Assembly: GCF_951229915.1 (NCBI RefSeq)
Contig: NZ_OX579588.1
Span: 806,001-870,000 of the forward strand
Origin: Candidatus Ornithobacterium hominis
Lineage (GTDB): Bacteria; Bacteroidota; Bacteroidia; Flavobacteriales; Weeksellaceae
DNA length: 64,000 bases
Direction of reading: 5' to 3'
Of the stretch, positions 36,274 through 45,209 are shown piece after piece. The notes beneath the pieces were generated by a model, which made no database searches, was not told the DNA's origin, and was given only the letters and a program-made list of their open reading frames with translations. The translations under genes and the position numbers were made by a program. Position 1 is the stretch's first letter. The number at the start of each line of letters is the position of its first letter.

Positions 36274-39200
36274 ATGAAAAGGATTTTACTAACGATATTA
36301 TTCACAATAATAGGGTGTTTTGTTTTTGGGCAGAATGGTATCTCTTTGAATGGAACGGCAGACTATAAATTTACTATTGATGGGTATCAAGGAGAAGATC
36401 CAAAAGCTTGTGGAGATATCTATGGACTTAGAGAGTTAAACCTATATTATGAAGATGGTAGTGTTGAAAATTTGTGGAAAGGCAGAATTTGGAATCAAAA
36501 CTTTAACCATGAAAAACTTTATACTAAAGATAAAAAGATAACAGGAATTCAAATATACTCTATAAATAAGTGGTGGGTTTTCGGGGTTTTTAATGTTAAA
36601 TTCTGTAATGCAAGAAATGATGATAAAATAACATTACCGGTCAATAGAACTTGTTATAGCAAATTTTATCAAAATCCATTACATGTTACAAGAGATTTGA
36701 CTATAAAATCATATCCAATATATTCTATTATTTATAATAATGGTGAAGAATATACGCTTGGGAGTAATCAAAATTTGAAAATAGCTCTTCCAGATGATCT
36801 AAATTCTTATGATTACGTATGGAAATATAGTATTGAGGGAGGTATTCCAAATATATTTCCTGATTCATACAATCAAAAATCTATACTTAACATTCCAGCC
36901 AGTGAGTTTGTGGCAGAAGATAATTATGGGAAAATTATTTCCGTATGGGTAGAATCTTCCTGTAGCAATGGAGCTAACAAATCTAATAAATTTAAATTTA
37001 TCGTATACAAATCATCTCCTCAAATAATATCTCATGACGTTTCATCAACCAAATGTTTTAACACAAGAGACGGTGAATTAACACTTCATTTTGATAGAAA
37101 ACTTGACAAAGGAGAGACCTTATCTTTAAGTTTAAAGAACAAATTGACAGAAACTGTGGTTGTTAATAAAGACATTACCTCTTATTTACATTCAGGTACC
37201 TCCTATACACTTGAGAATTTACCACCTGGAGAATACAGATTAAATGTACATGGCACTTATAATGGAAATTCCACTTATACCGACGGAGAAAAGCATAGCA
37301 TTGATTTTGAAATTGAAAAAGCAACACCGGTAAGCTTTCAATTATCATCCAAAACAGATGTCTATTGTTTTGAAGGAAACGATGGTGTAATTAATATAGA
37401 GGCAAAAGGAGGCACAGGAAAATATCAGTATTTAATAACAAAAGACGGAAAAAATTATTTAGACTGGACCGATTTTAATAATGCTAATAAAACTTCTATA
37501 AACGCTTTGTCAAAAGGAATTTACAAAATAAAAGTACGAGATACACATGAGTGTGTAGCCAGGGAACCCAATGATTCGAGTATAGAAAAAGAAATTGAAA
37601 TTACGATCAGTCAGCCAAACGCTCCGATTAGTTTAATTGATAAAAAAATAGAAATTGTACAGCCTACGGGGTATGGATTAAGCAATGGCTATATTTCTGT
37701 CATGGTACAAGGAGGCACACCAAAGTCAGACGGAAGTTATCATTATGAATGGAGAAAAGATAGCCCTACGGGGACGCTCATCACAACTGGAATAACAACC
37801 AGATTATCAAATAATTCTTATACCATAAAAATCAGTAATCTCACTGCCGGCAAATATTATCTCACTGTAAAAGATAAAAATTATAATGCCGCGACGACTA
37901 AGCTAGGAAATTGTGGAATAGTATCGAAAGAATTTGAAGTAACTCAACCCGATCCATTGAAGGCAGAAATAGAAATATTACAAGATATTTCTTGTAATAT
38001 TTCCAATGAATATCCTTTTAAGTTAGATTTAAATCAGAATGGAATTCCTGACAATGCAGAAGACGGAAAAATAGAAGCAAAAGTAACAGGCGGAGTAGGA
38101 ACCTATAGCTATCAATGGCAGAAATTGGATAATGGTATTTTCATAGATATTTCTGGAGCTACGGCACCTGTTTTAAAAAACATTAAAGCAGGCACCTATA
38201 AAATATTAGTAATAGATAAGAATAAGAACAAAGTCGAAGAAAAAATAGTAACGACTTATCCACCTAAGTTTGAACTATCAATGTTTGCCAATTCCATTTC
38301 ATGTAATAATGAAAGTAGCGGCAGAGTTTCGGTAAAAGCAACGGGCGGAACAGGGGCTCATTCTTATGAATGGAATACAATGGATACCACTTCCGAGGTT
38401 ACAGGACTTAGAGCTGGAAATTATTTTGTACTTGTAACAGACGCTAAAAACTGTAAGATAAAGGGCGCTGCAGAAGTCACACAGCCAGATCAAATTGTGA
38501 TTACGGACGAAGAAGTTCGTAATCCGATATGTCATAATGCTTCTAATGGATCTATTAAAATAAAAATTTCAGGAGGGACAAAACCCTATAAAATCAGCTG
38601 GTCTAATGGTGTAACGACAGAAGAAAACTCAAATTTATCCGCAGGAAACTATGTACTAACAGTTACAGATGCCAAGGGGTGTCAAGAAATAAAAGAATAT
38701 AAATTAACAAATCCAGAACCATTAAGAGTCCATATTGGGGAAGATGTAACATTGTGCGCAGGAGACACTCAAAGATACGACGCAACGATAGATGATAAAG
38801 GAGCAAGTTATTTATGGAGAAATGAAAAAGGAGAGATAATAAGCAAATTACCAACAATAGAATTATCCGATGCAGGAGTTTACACTGTTACGGTTACGGA
38901 TTCCAAGGGATGTATAGGGACAGATCGTGTTGTTATAAAAAAATCTAATGAGATATTAGAGCCTAAATTTATGCTTACGACTCATGCTTATACCGAATCC
39001 ACCGTTGTATTAGTAAATACATCACCCAAGATGCCAGAAACTGTTGAGTGGCTTATTCCAGATAATTCTGCTCTAAGTGTAATAGAAAAGAATGAAGAAT
39101 ATTTAGAGCTTAAGTTTTCAAATACAGGTTCGTACAGAATAGGGTTAAAAGGAATGCAAGGGCAATGTAAAAAAACTTTCTACAAAGAGGTTGTCGTAGA

Positions 39201-39495
39201 AGAAAACTTGTCTGGAGTAGATTTATCTTCAGATAAAATTTCTAATATCACAGAATTTAATGTAGCCCCAAATCCTAATGATGGAAACTTTAAAGTAATT
39301 GTAAAATTAGAGAAAGAAAATCCCATTAATCTGCGAATTATAAATATGCTCACTCAACAAGCATATCCTGTAATCACCAAGCCAAAATCAACCTATTTTT
39401 TAGTGCCTTACCATGTAACGCTGTCTACGGGGGTATATTTTGTTATTTTAGAAACAGGTAATGAATCAATGGTGAAGAAAATGATAATTAAATAA
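36274..39495 (+). CDS. T9SS-exported SprB-like repeat protein
   Basis: This 1073-aa protein has a signal peptide (1-20, ...CFVFGQ). Tandem beta repeats follow, the clearest at about 672-735 (SISCNNESSGRVSVKATGG, AGNYFVLVTDAKNC) and about 748-815 (NPICHNASNGSIKIKISGG, SAGNYVLTVTDAKGC); these are SprB-type units of gliding and surface adhesins. The C-terminus (about 1000-1073: NVAPNPNDGNFKVIV ... GVYFVILETGNESMVKKMIIK) is a type A T9SS sorting domain. It should be carried across the outer membrane by T9SS and anchored at the surface. It lies in a tight operon with the FN3, PKD and barrel genes. Confidence 0.85.
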   Translation: MKRILLTILFTIIGCFVFGQNGISLNGTADYKFTIDGYQGEDPKACGDIYGLRELNLYYEDGSVENLWKGRIWNQNFNHEKLYTKDKKITGIQIYSINKWWVFGVFNVKFCNARNDDKITLPVNRTCYSKFYQNPLHVTRDLTIKSYPIYSIIYNNGEEYTLGSNQNLKIALPDDLNSYDYVWKYSIEGGIPNIFPDSYNQKSILNIPASEFVAEDNYGKIISVWVESSCSNGANKSNKFKFIVYKSSPQIISHDVSSTKCFNTRDGELTLHFDRKLDKGETLSLSLKNKLTETVVVNKDITSYLHSGTSYTLENLPPGEYRLNVHGTYNGNSTYTDGEKHSIDFEIEKATPVSFQLSSKTDVYCFEGNDGVINIEAKGGTGKYQYLITKDGKNYLDWTDFNNANKTSINALSKGIYKIKVRDTHECVAREPNDSSIEKEIEITISQPNAPISLIDKKIEIVQPTGYGLSNGYISVMVQGGTPKSDGSYHYEWRKDSPTGTLITTGITTRLSNNSYTIKISNLTAGKYYLTVKDKNYNAATTKLGNCGIVSKEFEVTQPDPLKAEIEILQDISCNISNEYPFKLDLNQNGIPDNAEDGKIEAKVTGGVGTYSYQWQKLDNGIFIDISGATAPVLKNIKAGTYKILVIDKNKNKVEEKIVTTYPPKFELSMFANSISCNNESSGRVSVKATGGTGAHSYEWNTMDTTSEVTGLRAGNYFVLVTDAKNCKIKGAAEVTQPDQIVITDEEVRNPICHNASNGSIKIKISGGTKPYKISWSNGVTTEENSNLSAGNYVLTVTDAKGCQEIKEYKLTNPEPLRVHIGEDVTLCAGDTQRYDATIDDKGASYLWRNEKGEIISKLPTIELSDAGVYTVTVTDSKGCIGTDRVVIKKSNEILEPKFMLTTHAYTESTVVLVNTSPKMPETVEWLIPDNSALSVIEKNEEYLELKFSNTGSYRIGLKGMQGQCKKTFYKEVVVEENLSGVDLSSDKISNITEFNVAPNPNDGNFKVIVKLEKENPINLRIINMLTQQAYPVITKPKSTYFLVPYHVTLSTGVYFVILETGNESMVKKMIIK

Positions 39496-39499
39496 AGAT

Positions 39500-40864
39500 A
39501 TGGAAAAGATAATAAATCGAAATAATTGGATATCCACACTCATTACATTGATGACATTTATCGTTATCAGTTCTTGTGCTAGAGAGGATAGTATTCCAGT
39601 AACAGCAGATTTTGATATAAAAGTTGTCAACGAAGATTATTCAGTACCTGTGAGAGTCGAAATAAAAAATAAATCAAAGGGAGCGGATACCTATCAATGG
39701 ACGTTCGAAGGAGCTGTAACGTCTCATTCCAGCCAAGCAACCCCTAAGCCTGTAATTTATACAAAAGCAGGGATTTACAAAATTATATTAAAAGCATCCA
39801 ATAAAGATGGTAATGAAGACAGAAAAGAGCTAGAAATCAAAATAGATGCCGCTATGAAAGTTGATTTTGATTGGATGATGCAAGGTAGTGATATTTCTCC
39901 AGTGACTTTACAGATGCAAAATAAATCATTAGGAGCGACTAATTATCATTGGGAGTTTGAAGAAGGACTCCCAGCACGGTCTAATCAACAAAATCCAAAA
40001 GTCGTTTTTAACAAAGCAGGAGAGCATAGTATTAAATTAACCATCACCAATGGAAGAGAAAGCTATACTATGCAAAAAAGCATTATTGTAAAACCTGAAA
40101 TGACAGCTGATTTTGATTGGTCTGTGGATTATATCGACAATGATTATCAGGCACCTGTAATATTACATTTAAAGAACAAATCAACACATGCTTTTTCCTA
40201 TAAATGGATAGTTGAAGGAGCATCACCATCAATATCTGAAGAAGAGAACCCAGACATTCATTTTGCCAATGCAGGCAATTACACAATTATCTTGCAAGCA
40301 ATAAATGATAAAGCGACTAAAGAGATAAGAAAACAAATCACCATACACCCTGATGTCAATTTACTTTCATTTAGTAATATTAAATTAGGTATCAATACAG
40401 CCCATAATACCATTGGTTGTTTCTTTTCCTCCAATTTAGGAAAAGTAATCAAAGAGAATGAAGTATCAGAAATATCTACGGATAAAATAGATTTTGGCTT
40501 TTTTGGCTTAAACACCTCTTTTACTTATAATCAATTTCTATCACCAGATGAAGTACAAACCACGTCGTTTAATAAGATACCTAACGCCATTCACACAAAA
40601 ATAATTAATTCACAAGAGTTGGTGAAAATACAATTAAACCCAACATTATTTGAATCGATTAAAACAGGAAAAGGCTTTAGTAGTATAAATATTACAGAAA
40701 CAAATACAGGAAAAACGCCTTTTGACAGTACAAAGAAACCACGAGTAGTTTTATTTCAAACAAACGATGGAAGAAAAGGAGCAATACTAGTCAAAGATTA
40801 TATTTCATCAGGAAGAGATTCATATATCTTAGTAGATATTAAAGTTCAAAAACACGCCCAATAA
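39500..40864 (+). CDS. PKD-domain lipoprotein
   Basis: This 454-aa protein has a lipoprotein-type signal ending VISSCAREDS (Cys near 27). Three PKD-like beta domains follow at about 37-115, 118-200 and 203-290, each with the Y-x-W-x-F/V core (DTYQWTFEGA, TNYHWEFEEG, FSYKWIVEGA) and an AG-x-Y/H-x-I turn. The C-terminal 160 residues are unassigned. The gene is 5 bp after the T9SS protein and 3 bp before the barrel gene. It is likely displayed on the outer membrane as part of the same assembly. Confidence 0.8.
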   Translation: MEKIINRNNWISTLITLMTFIVISSCAREDSIPVTADFDIKVVNEDYSVPVRVEIKNKSKGADTYQWTFEGAVTSHSSQATPKPVIYTKAGIYKIILKASNKDGNEDRKELEIKIDAAMKVDFDWMMQGSDISPVTLQMQNKSLGATNYHWEFEEGLPARSNQQNPKVVFNKAGEHSIKLTITNGRESYTMQKSIIVKPEMTADFDWSVDYIDNDYQAPVILHLKNKSTHAFSYKWIVEGASPSISEEENPDIHFANAGNYTIILQAINDKATKEIRKQITIHPDVNLLSFSNIKLGINTAHNTIGCFFSSNLGKVIKENEVSEISTDKIDFGFFGLNTSFTYNQFLSPDEVQTTSFNKIPNAIHTKIINSQELVKIQLNPTLFESIKTGKGFSSINITETNTGKTPFDSTKKPRVVLFQTNDGRKGAILVKDYISSGRDSYILVDIKVQKHAQ

Positions 40865-40866
40865 TT

Positions 40867-42624
40867 ATGAGGAAAAAATTAATTAAGTATTTTTTGATTT
40901 CATTTTCAATGATATTAGGAATAGCGATATGTAATGCACAAGAAGTTAATTTAGAAGGTTTAGGAAAAAGGGTCAAAGAAACCTTAGAGAAAAATCCATT
41001 CAAGCTTAGTGGAGGGATTTCTGCAAACTCAGTTTTTTACAAATCAAATGTTTATAGTGAGCGAGCTCCTTTCACTTATTTTTTGAATGGGAACTTAAAT
41101 TTGGGAGTATATAACTGGTCTATGCCTATTTCATATAGTTTTACAAATCAAGGAGGGCAATTAGGATACGAAGTTCCCTTTAAATTTAACAGATTAAGTA
41201 TAGCCCCTAGGTATAAATGGGTAAAGGCTTATATTGGCGATGCTTCCATGAGTTTTTCTCCCTATACATACAATGGGCTTTTATTTACGGGCGGGGGACT
41301 TGAACTTACTCCCAATATCCCTTTAAAAGTAGCTGTGATGGCAGGTAGATTGAACAAAGCCGTTGAAGACGATGAAAATTCTAATACGATTCCTGCTTAT
41401 AAAAGAATGGGCTATGGGGCCAATGTTAAATGGGAAAAAGAAAAATATAAACTAGGAGTTATAGGTTTTTATGCGAAAGATGAAGTTAAATCTTTACAGC
41501 TTCAACCTGACACTAAAGGAGTCTTTCCTCAAGAAAACCTTGTATTGTCATTTACTGGAAAAATAAAAATGCAAAAAAATTTAGAGTTGTATGGGGAATA
41601 TGCAAATAGTGCTTTAATTAATGATTTAAGGAATAATAACAAAGGCGGAGATAAGAAAGGAATAGCTTCTTTGTTTTTGCCAGCAAATACTAGTCTAGAA
41701 TCTTATTCTGCTTATAATGGGGGCGTTAATTTAAATCTAAAAAAAGGAACTATTGGGATTAAGTATGAGAAAATAGATCCGGGATATAAAACATTGGGAG
41801 CGTATTATTTCAACAATGATCTTGAAAACATAACGCTTAATACTTCCTTTCTAATGTTTAAAGATAAAATTTCTCTAGCTACTAGTTTAGGGCGCCAACG
41901 AGACAATTTGGACAATAAAAAGATTAAACAAACGAACCGTTGGGTAGGAGCCGCTAATATTAATGTTCGAGCTTCAGATAAACTTTCAGTTACTGCGAGT
42001 TATTCAAACTTTACGATGTTCACAAATCATCAATTAAATCAGTTCAATATAATTAATAAAAATCCGTTACTATTACAACAGCCTAAAGATTCTGTTGAAT
42101 ATAAACAAATAGCCCAAAACACAAACATAAATATTAATTATATAATTTCCAGTACAAAAGAAAAGACTCAAAACATAAATATTAATTATTCGCTAAATGA
42201 TATGGTCAATAAAGAAAATAATGTTGTGAGAAAAGGCGGATTGTCAAGATTTCATAATGCAAATATTAATTACAGTTTAGGCTTTCCTAACAAAAAATTA
42301 AATATGGCAGGAGCTTTAAATTTCACACACACTTATACTATGTCACAAACAACAATAATATGGGGGCCTGGGGTTACAATAAATAAATCTTTTCTAAAAG
42401 AAGATAAACTTAGAACCAACATGGGATTGTCTTACAATCAATCGAAAAACAAGAAAACAAATGCTAAGGTTTTAAATTTTTCTTTAGGGGCTAGCTACAC
42501 TCCTTGGAAGAAACATAATTTTAATCTTAATTATATACAAATGCTTAGAAAAACTGATCAAAAAGAGATTAATCCGAATTTAAATGAAATAACATGTACT
42601 TTTGGCCATAATTTTAATTTTTAA
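40867..42624 (+). CDS. Outer-membrane beta-barrel protein
   Basis: This 585-aa protein has a signal peptide (1-25, ...CNAQ). Alternating polar/aromatic strands with Tyr/Asn-rich turns run through the whole length (GNLNLGVYNWSMPISYSF, INYSLGFPNKKLNMAGALNF), and it ends in an aromatic strand, TFGHNFNF. It is larger than the PorP/SprF barrels that usually accompany SprB and shows no obvious PorP motif. Position as last gene of the operon suggests an outer-membrane anchor or a dedicated pore for the surface complex or the toxins; this is inferred. Confidence 0.75.
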   Translation: MRKKLIKYFLISFSMILGIAICNAQEVNLEGLGKRVKETLEKNPFKLSGGISANSVFYKSNVYSERAPFTYFLNGNLNLGVYNWSMPISYSFTNQGGQLGYEVPFKFNRLSIAPRYKWVKAYIGDASMSFSPYTYNGLLFTGGGLELTPNIPLKVAVMAGRLNKAVEDDENSNTIPAYKRMGYGANVKWEKEKYKLGVIGFYAKDEVKSLQLQPDTKGVFPQENLVLSFTGKIKMQKNLELYGEYANSALINDLRNNNKGGDKKGIASLFLPANTSLESYSAYNGGVNLNLKKGTIGIKYEKIDPGYKTLGAYYFNNDLENITLNTSFLMFKDKISLATSLGRQRDNLDNKKIKQTNRWVGAANINVRASDKLSVTASYSNFTMFTNHQLNQFNIINKNPLLLQQPKDSVEYKQIAQNTNININYIISSTKEKTQNININYSLNDMVNKENNVVRKGGLSRFHNANINYSLGFPNKKLNMAGALNFTHTYTMSQTTIIWGPGVTINKSFLKEDKLRTNMGLSYNQSKNKKTNAKVLNFSLGASYTPWKKHNFNLNYIQMLRKTDQKEINPNLNEITCTFGHNFNF

Positions 42625-42684
42625 TTAAATTTGGCAGTTTCCGACACCGTCCCAAAAAGTGAACAAACTAATAAAGTTATTCTC

Positions 42685-42940
42685 TTACATTTTAAACTTT
42701 TTGCTCGAGGTATTTATTTTACTTTGGGGCGGTTGAATAGCTTTATCATCAACCTTTGATCCCACTTGCTCATCATCTAGAGAATCTACCTTTGTATTAT
42801 TTTCATTTATCGACAAATGAATTTTCCTTTCAATGGAAGCTAGTTCATTTTTAAGTTCTGCGAGTTCCCTTTCTTTATTCCATTTACCATTCACCACTTG
42901 TTGTAAGATAGGTAAATCATCCGTAAGAAATTTGAAAAAT
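42685..42940 (-). pseudogene. C-terminal fragment of an ICE methylase/helicase
   Basis: A minus-strand frame gives FFKFLTDDLPILQQVVNGKW, KERELAELKNELASIERKIHL and a Lys/Ser-rich end. This resembles the C-terminus of the very large N6-methylase/helicase of CTnDOT/ERL-type elements. Its first seven residues (MIIASLF) belong to the junction. The gene's N-terminus survives at 44536-44766, so the cargo at 42941-44535 replaced the middle of the gene. The 42625-42684 gap holds no gene. Confidence 0.55.
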
Positions 42941-43438
42941 AGGGATGCTATTATCAATGTGTGGGATATTGATTCCGTTAAAAGACTTCAAGCAAGGTTA
43001 GATGGTTACTACTGTCCTATCAAAAAACAAGACATTTTAAAAAATGCTGATATTATTTTAGGAGTTTCTGGTAAACATTCTTTGTATCTTGAAGATATAC
43101 AACATTTAAAAGAAAGGGTTATATTAGTTTCTGGAAGTTCCAAAGATGTAGAGTTTCAGTATGAAAATTTATGTAAATATGCAGATAGTGTTTCTCTTTA
43201 TGAAAGTTATAGTGTGCTAAAATTTGATACTAAACATATAATAGTTCTTAATCAAGGACAACCTATAAACTTTAGAAATAATAGTGTACTATCTTCTATA
43301 TTGGAACTCGTTTTTTCTGAATTATATGTCTGTTTATATTATACGGTAAGAAACCCTGACAAAATAGGTTTACATAAAATAGATGAAAAAGAGCATCAAG
43401 CTTTATGTGAGGAGTGGGAAAAAGTTTATTTGAATTAA
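42941..43438 (+). pseudogene. S-adenosylhomocysteine-hydrolase-like NAD-binding fragment
   Basis: Coding similarity begins at the junction (INVWDIDSVKRLQARLDGYY). The segments ILKNADIILGVSGKHSL, VILVSGSSKDVEFQYENL and IVLNQGQPINF follow the Rossmann-domain plan of SAH hydrolases. The N-terminal catalytic half is missing. An upstream ATG at 42833 would add about 38 residues encoded antisense to the methylase fragment and is not believable. The gene precedes an HD hydrolase by 10 bp and seems to be one cargo unit with it and the NUDIX gene. Confidence 0.6.
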
Positions 43439-43448
43439 AATATTAAAA

Positions 43449-44108
43449 ATGAAAGAAAGAATAAGGCAACAGGTGTTTGATTTCATTTCAAATTATGAAA
43501 TTGATATTGCTCATGATATTTTTCATTTAGATAGAGTTTGCAATAATTGCTTGTTTTTAAACGAAAAAGAAAATCACAAAAAAGATGAGCCAGTATTGAT
43601 ATTATCCTCTTATCTTCATGATTTTCATAGGCTTTCTTCTGGGAATGACAGTAAACTGAAAAAAGTTGAGGAATCTGAAGAATTACTGTATAACTTTTTT
43701 CAGAAAAATAGTGAGTATAAAAATTATAGGAATGAGGTTATTAGCTTAGTTTCAGCAACAGATAAATACTCTTTTTCTGATGATAAACAAAATAAGAGTA
43801 AGATTGATATAAAAGCTAAAATTTTGTTTGATGCGGATAGTTTGGAGGCATTAGGTGCGATTGGTATAGCAAGAGCGTTTTCTTTTGGTCAGTGGATAGA
43901 AGAACCTATATATAACCCTCAATTCCCTTTAAAAGATGATACTTTTTATCAAGCAAAGAAAACACATTCTGTATTACATCATTTCTATGAAAAATTATTT
44001 AAGTTAGAAAACGAATTCTATACCGAAACCGCTAAGAAAATAGCAAAAGAAAGAACGGAGTTTACGAGACTATATATAAAAATATTTTTAGAAGAGATTT
44101 CATTATGA
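43449..44108 (+). CDS. HD-domain phosphohydrolase
   Basis: This 219-aa protein carries the metal-binding HD pattern: His at AHDIFHLDRV (about 22-31), YLHDFHR (HD pair about 57-60) and a late Asp in FDADSLEALGAIGIARAF (about 137-154). Proteins of this build hydrolyse phosphate esters, often nucleotides. It overlaps the NUDIX gene by 4 bp (ATGA), so the two are co-translated. With the SAH-hydrolase-like fragment it suggests a small nucleotide or nucleoside repair or salvage cargo; the substrate is unknown. Confidence 0.75.
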   Translation: MKERIRQQVFDFISNYEIDIAHDIFHLDRVCNNCLFLNEKENHKKDEPVLILSSYLHDFHRLSSGNDSKLKKVEESEELLYNFFQKNSEYKNYRNEVISLVSATDKYSFSDDKQNKSKIDIKAKILFDADSLEALGAIGIARAFSFGQWIEEPIYNPQFPLKDDTFYQAKKTHSVLHHFYEKLFKLENEFYTETAKKIAKERTEFTRLYIKIFLEEISL

Positions 44109-44539
44109 AAAAAGATAAAATTGATTTTGTAGCATCAGGAATAATAATTGATAAAAATGCCGTTCTTATGATATGGCACAGTAAGTTAAATGCTTGGCTG
44201 TTTCCTGGAGGTCATATTGAAGACAACGAAACTATGGAAGAAGCTGTAATAAGAGAATGTAAAGAAGAGGTTAACTTAGATACAGAGGTATTTGATAATA
44301 GAGTAGGAGCGCTTTCTGATAACAATGTAGTAGAAGAAAATTTACCTTTTTGTATTTTAAAAGAACCTATAAAAGAACCCAATAATTTTCATTACCATAT
44401 AGATTTTATTTATAAACTCAAACCAAAAAATATTGAAGATTTTAATTTACAGCCCAATACTAAATGGGTGAAAAAAGATGATATAGAGTCTTTAGATACT
44501 TTTGATAATGTAAAAAAACTATTAAAAAAGATTCTTTAA
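44105..44539 (+). CDS. NUDIX hydrolase
   Basis: This 144-aa protein has a NUDIX box at about 38-60: GHIEDNETMEEAV, then RECKEEVNL. It matches Gx5Ex7REUxEExxU except that Asn replaces the usual Gly near the end. The N-terminal ASGIIIDKNAVLMIWHSK strand and late TKWVKKDDIESL fit the fold. It would hydrolyse a nucleoside-diphosphate-linked compound. It ends at the junction with the interrupted methylase gene (4-bp overlap in opposite direction). Confidence 0.85.
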   Translation: MKKDKIDFVASGIIIDKNAVLMIWHSKLNAWLFPGGHIEDNETMEEAVIRECKEEVNLDTEVFDNRVGALSDNNVVEENLPFCILKEPIKEPNNFHYHIDFIYKLKPKNIEDFNLQPNTKWVKKDDIESLDTFDNVKKLLKKIL

Positions 44540-44766
44540 GTAGCTTCAAAATACATTTGGTTGGATTTTGTCCAACTCTGAATATCTCTATAGTCATTAG
44601 CAGGATTTAGAATGAATTTTAGTCCCCCAAAACCTGAATATTGTTTTAAGATTTCTTTTTCAGCATTAGTAGCAAGTCGCTTTTCGAGGTCTAGCTCAAA
44701 AGCGACTTGCAATGCTTTAATATTATTCTCTAAATGTAGTTTCTTATTGAACGCCATTTTCCTCAA
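44536..44766 (-). pseudogene. N-terminal fragment of an ICE methylase/helicase
   Basis: The minus-strand frame MAFNKKLHLENNIKALQVAF (ATG 44757, or 44766 with MRK) followed by KQYSGFGGLKFILNPANDY is the characteristic start of the large N6-methylase/helicase of Bacteroidota conjugative elements. It stops at the cargo junction after about 75 codons of a gene that is normally well over 1500. It overlaps the DUF1896 gene by 23 bp, as in intact elements. Confidence 0.75.
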
Positions 44767-45181
44767 TCCATATTTGAATTTGTCCTGTTAGTTCAGTGTA
44801 AAGAGCATCATACGCTTGGGAGCCATCAAAATCTTGATGTAAATTGTAATGCTCAAATACTTCAATGCAATAGGGGAACATTTTAAGTGCAAAGGCACGG
44901 GCTTCATCGGCAGGGATTTCTCGGTCAAACTCATTACAAACCACTTGATATACTGTGTCAAAAGGGGAATAATACAAGCCTTCAAAAAGAGCTTCATTTG
45001 CGATTCTACGACATTCCAGTACATCATTTCCCGCTTCAAACGCATTTTGATATGCCTGTGCAGCTAAATCCCCCCTTGCTTTGATAAACTCCTCATCAGA
45101 TGCCAGATTAGGAAAACTCGTGTTTAATAGTTCTCTTAGTCGTAAATCATAATACGAAATTTCTTTTTCTTGTGTTGCCAT
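44744..45181 (-). CDS. DUF1896 family protein
   Basis: This 145-aa protein matches DUF1896: YYDLRLRELLNTSFPNLASD, ANEALFEGLYYSPFDTVYQV, a conserved acidic middle, and LYTELTGQIQIWIEENG at the end. It belongs to the conserved gene set of CTnDOT/ERL-type elements, next to the methylase/helicase. Its function is unknown. It is full length, unlike most of its element neighbours. Confidence 0.85.
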   Translation of the reverse strand: MATQEKEISYYDLRLRELLNTSFPNLASDEEFIKARGDLAAQAYQNAFEAGNDVLECRRIANEALFEGLYYSPFDTVYQVVCNEFDREIPADEARAFALKMFPYCIEVFEHYNLHQDFDGSQAYDALYTELTGQIQIWIEENGVQ

Positions 45182-45209
45182 AATTTTTATATTTATTATT
45201 GATGATTAA

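Noticed and set aside
36274..39495. The 1073-aa repeat protein as one more toxin
   Set aside because: It ends in a T9SS sorting domain and has no toxin tip or immunity gene after it.
42833..42940. N-terminal extension of the SAH-hydrolase-like frame from ATG 42833
   Set aside because: These codons are antisense to the methylase fragment and lack family similarity; they reflect the junction.
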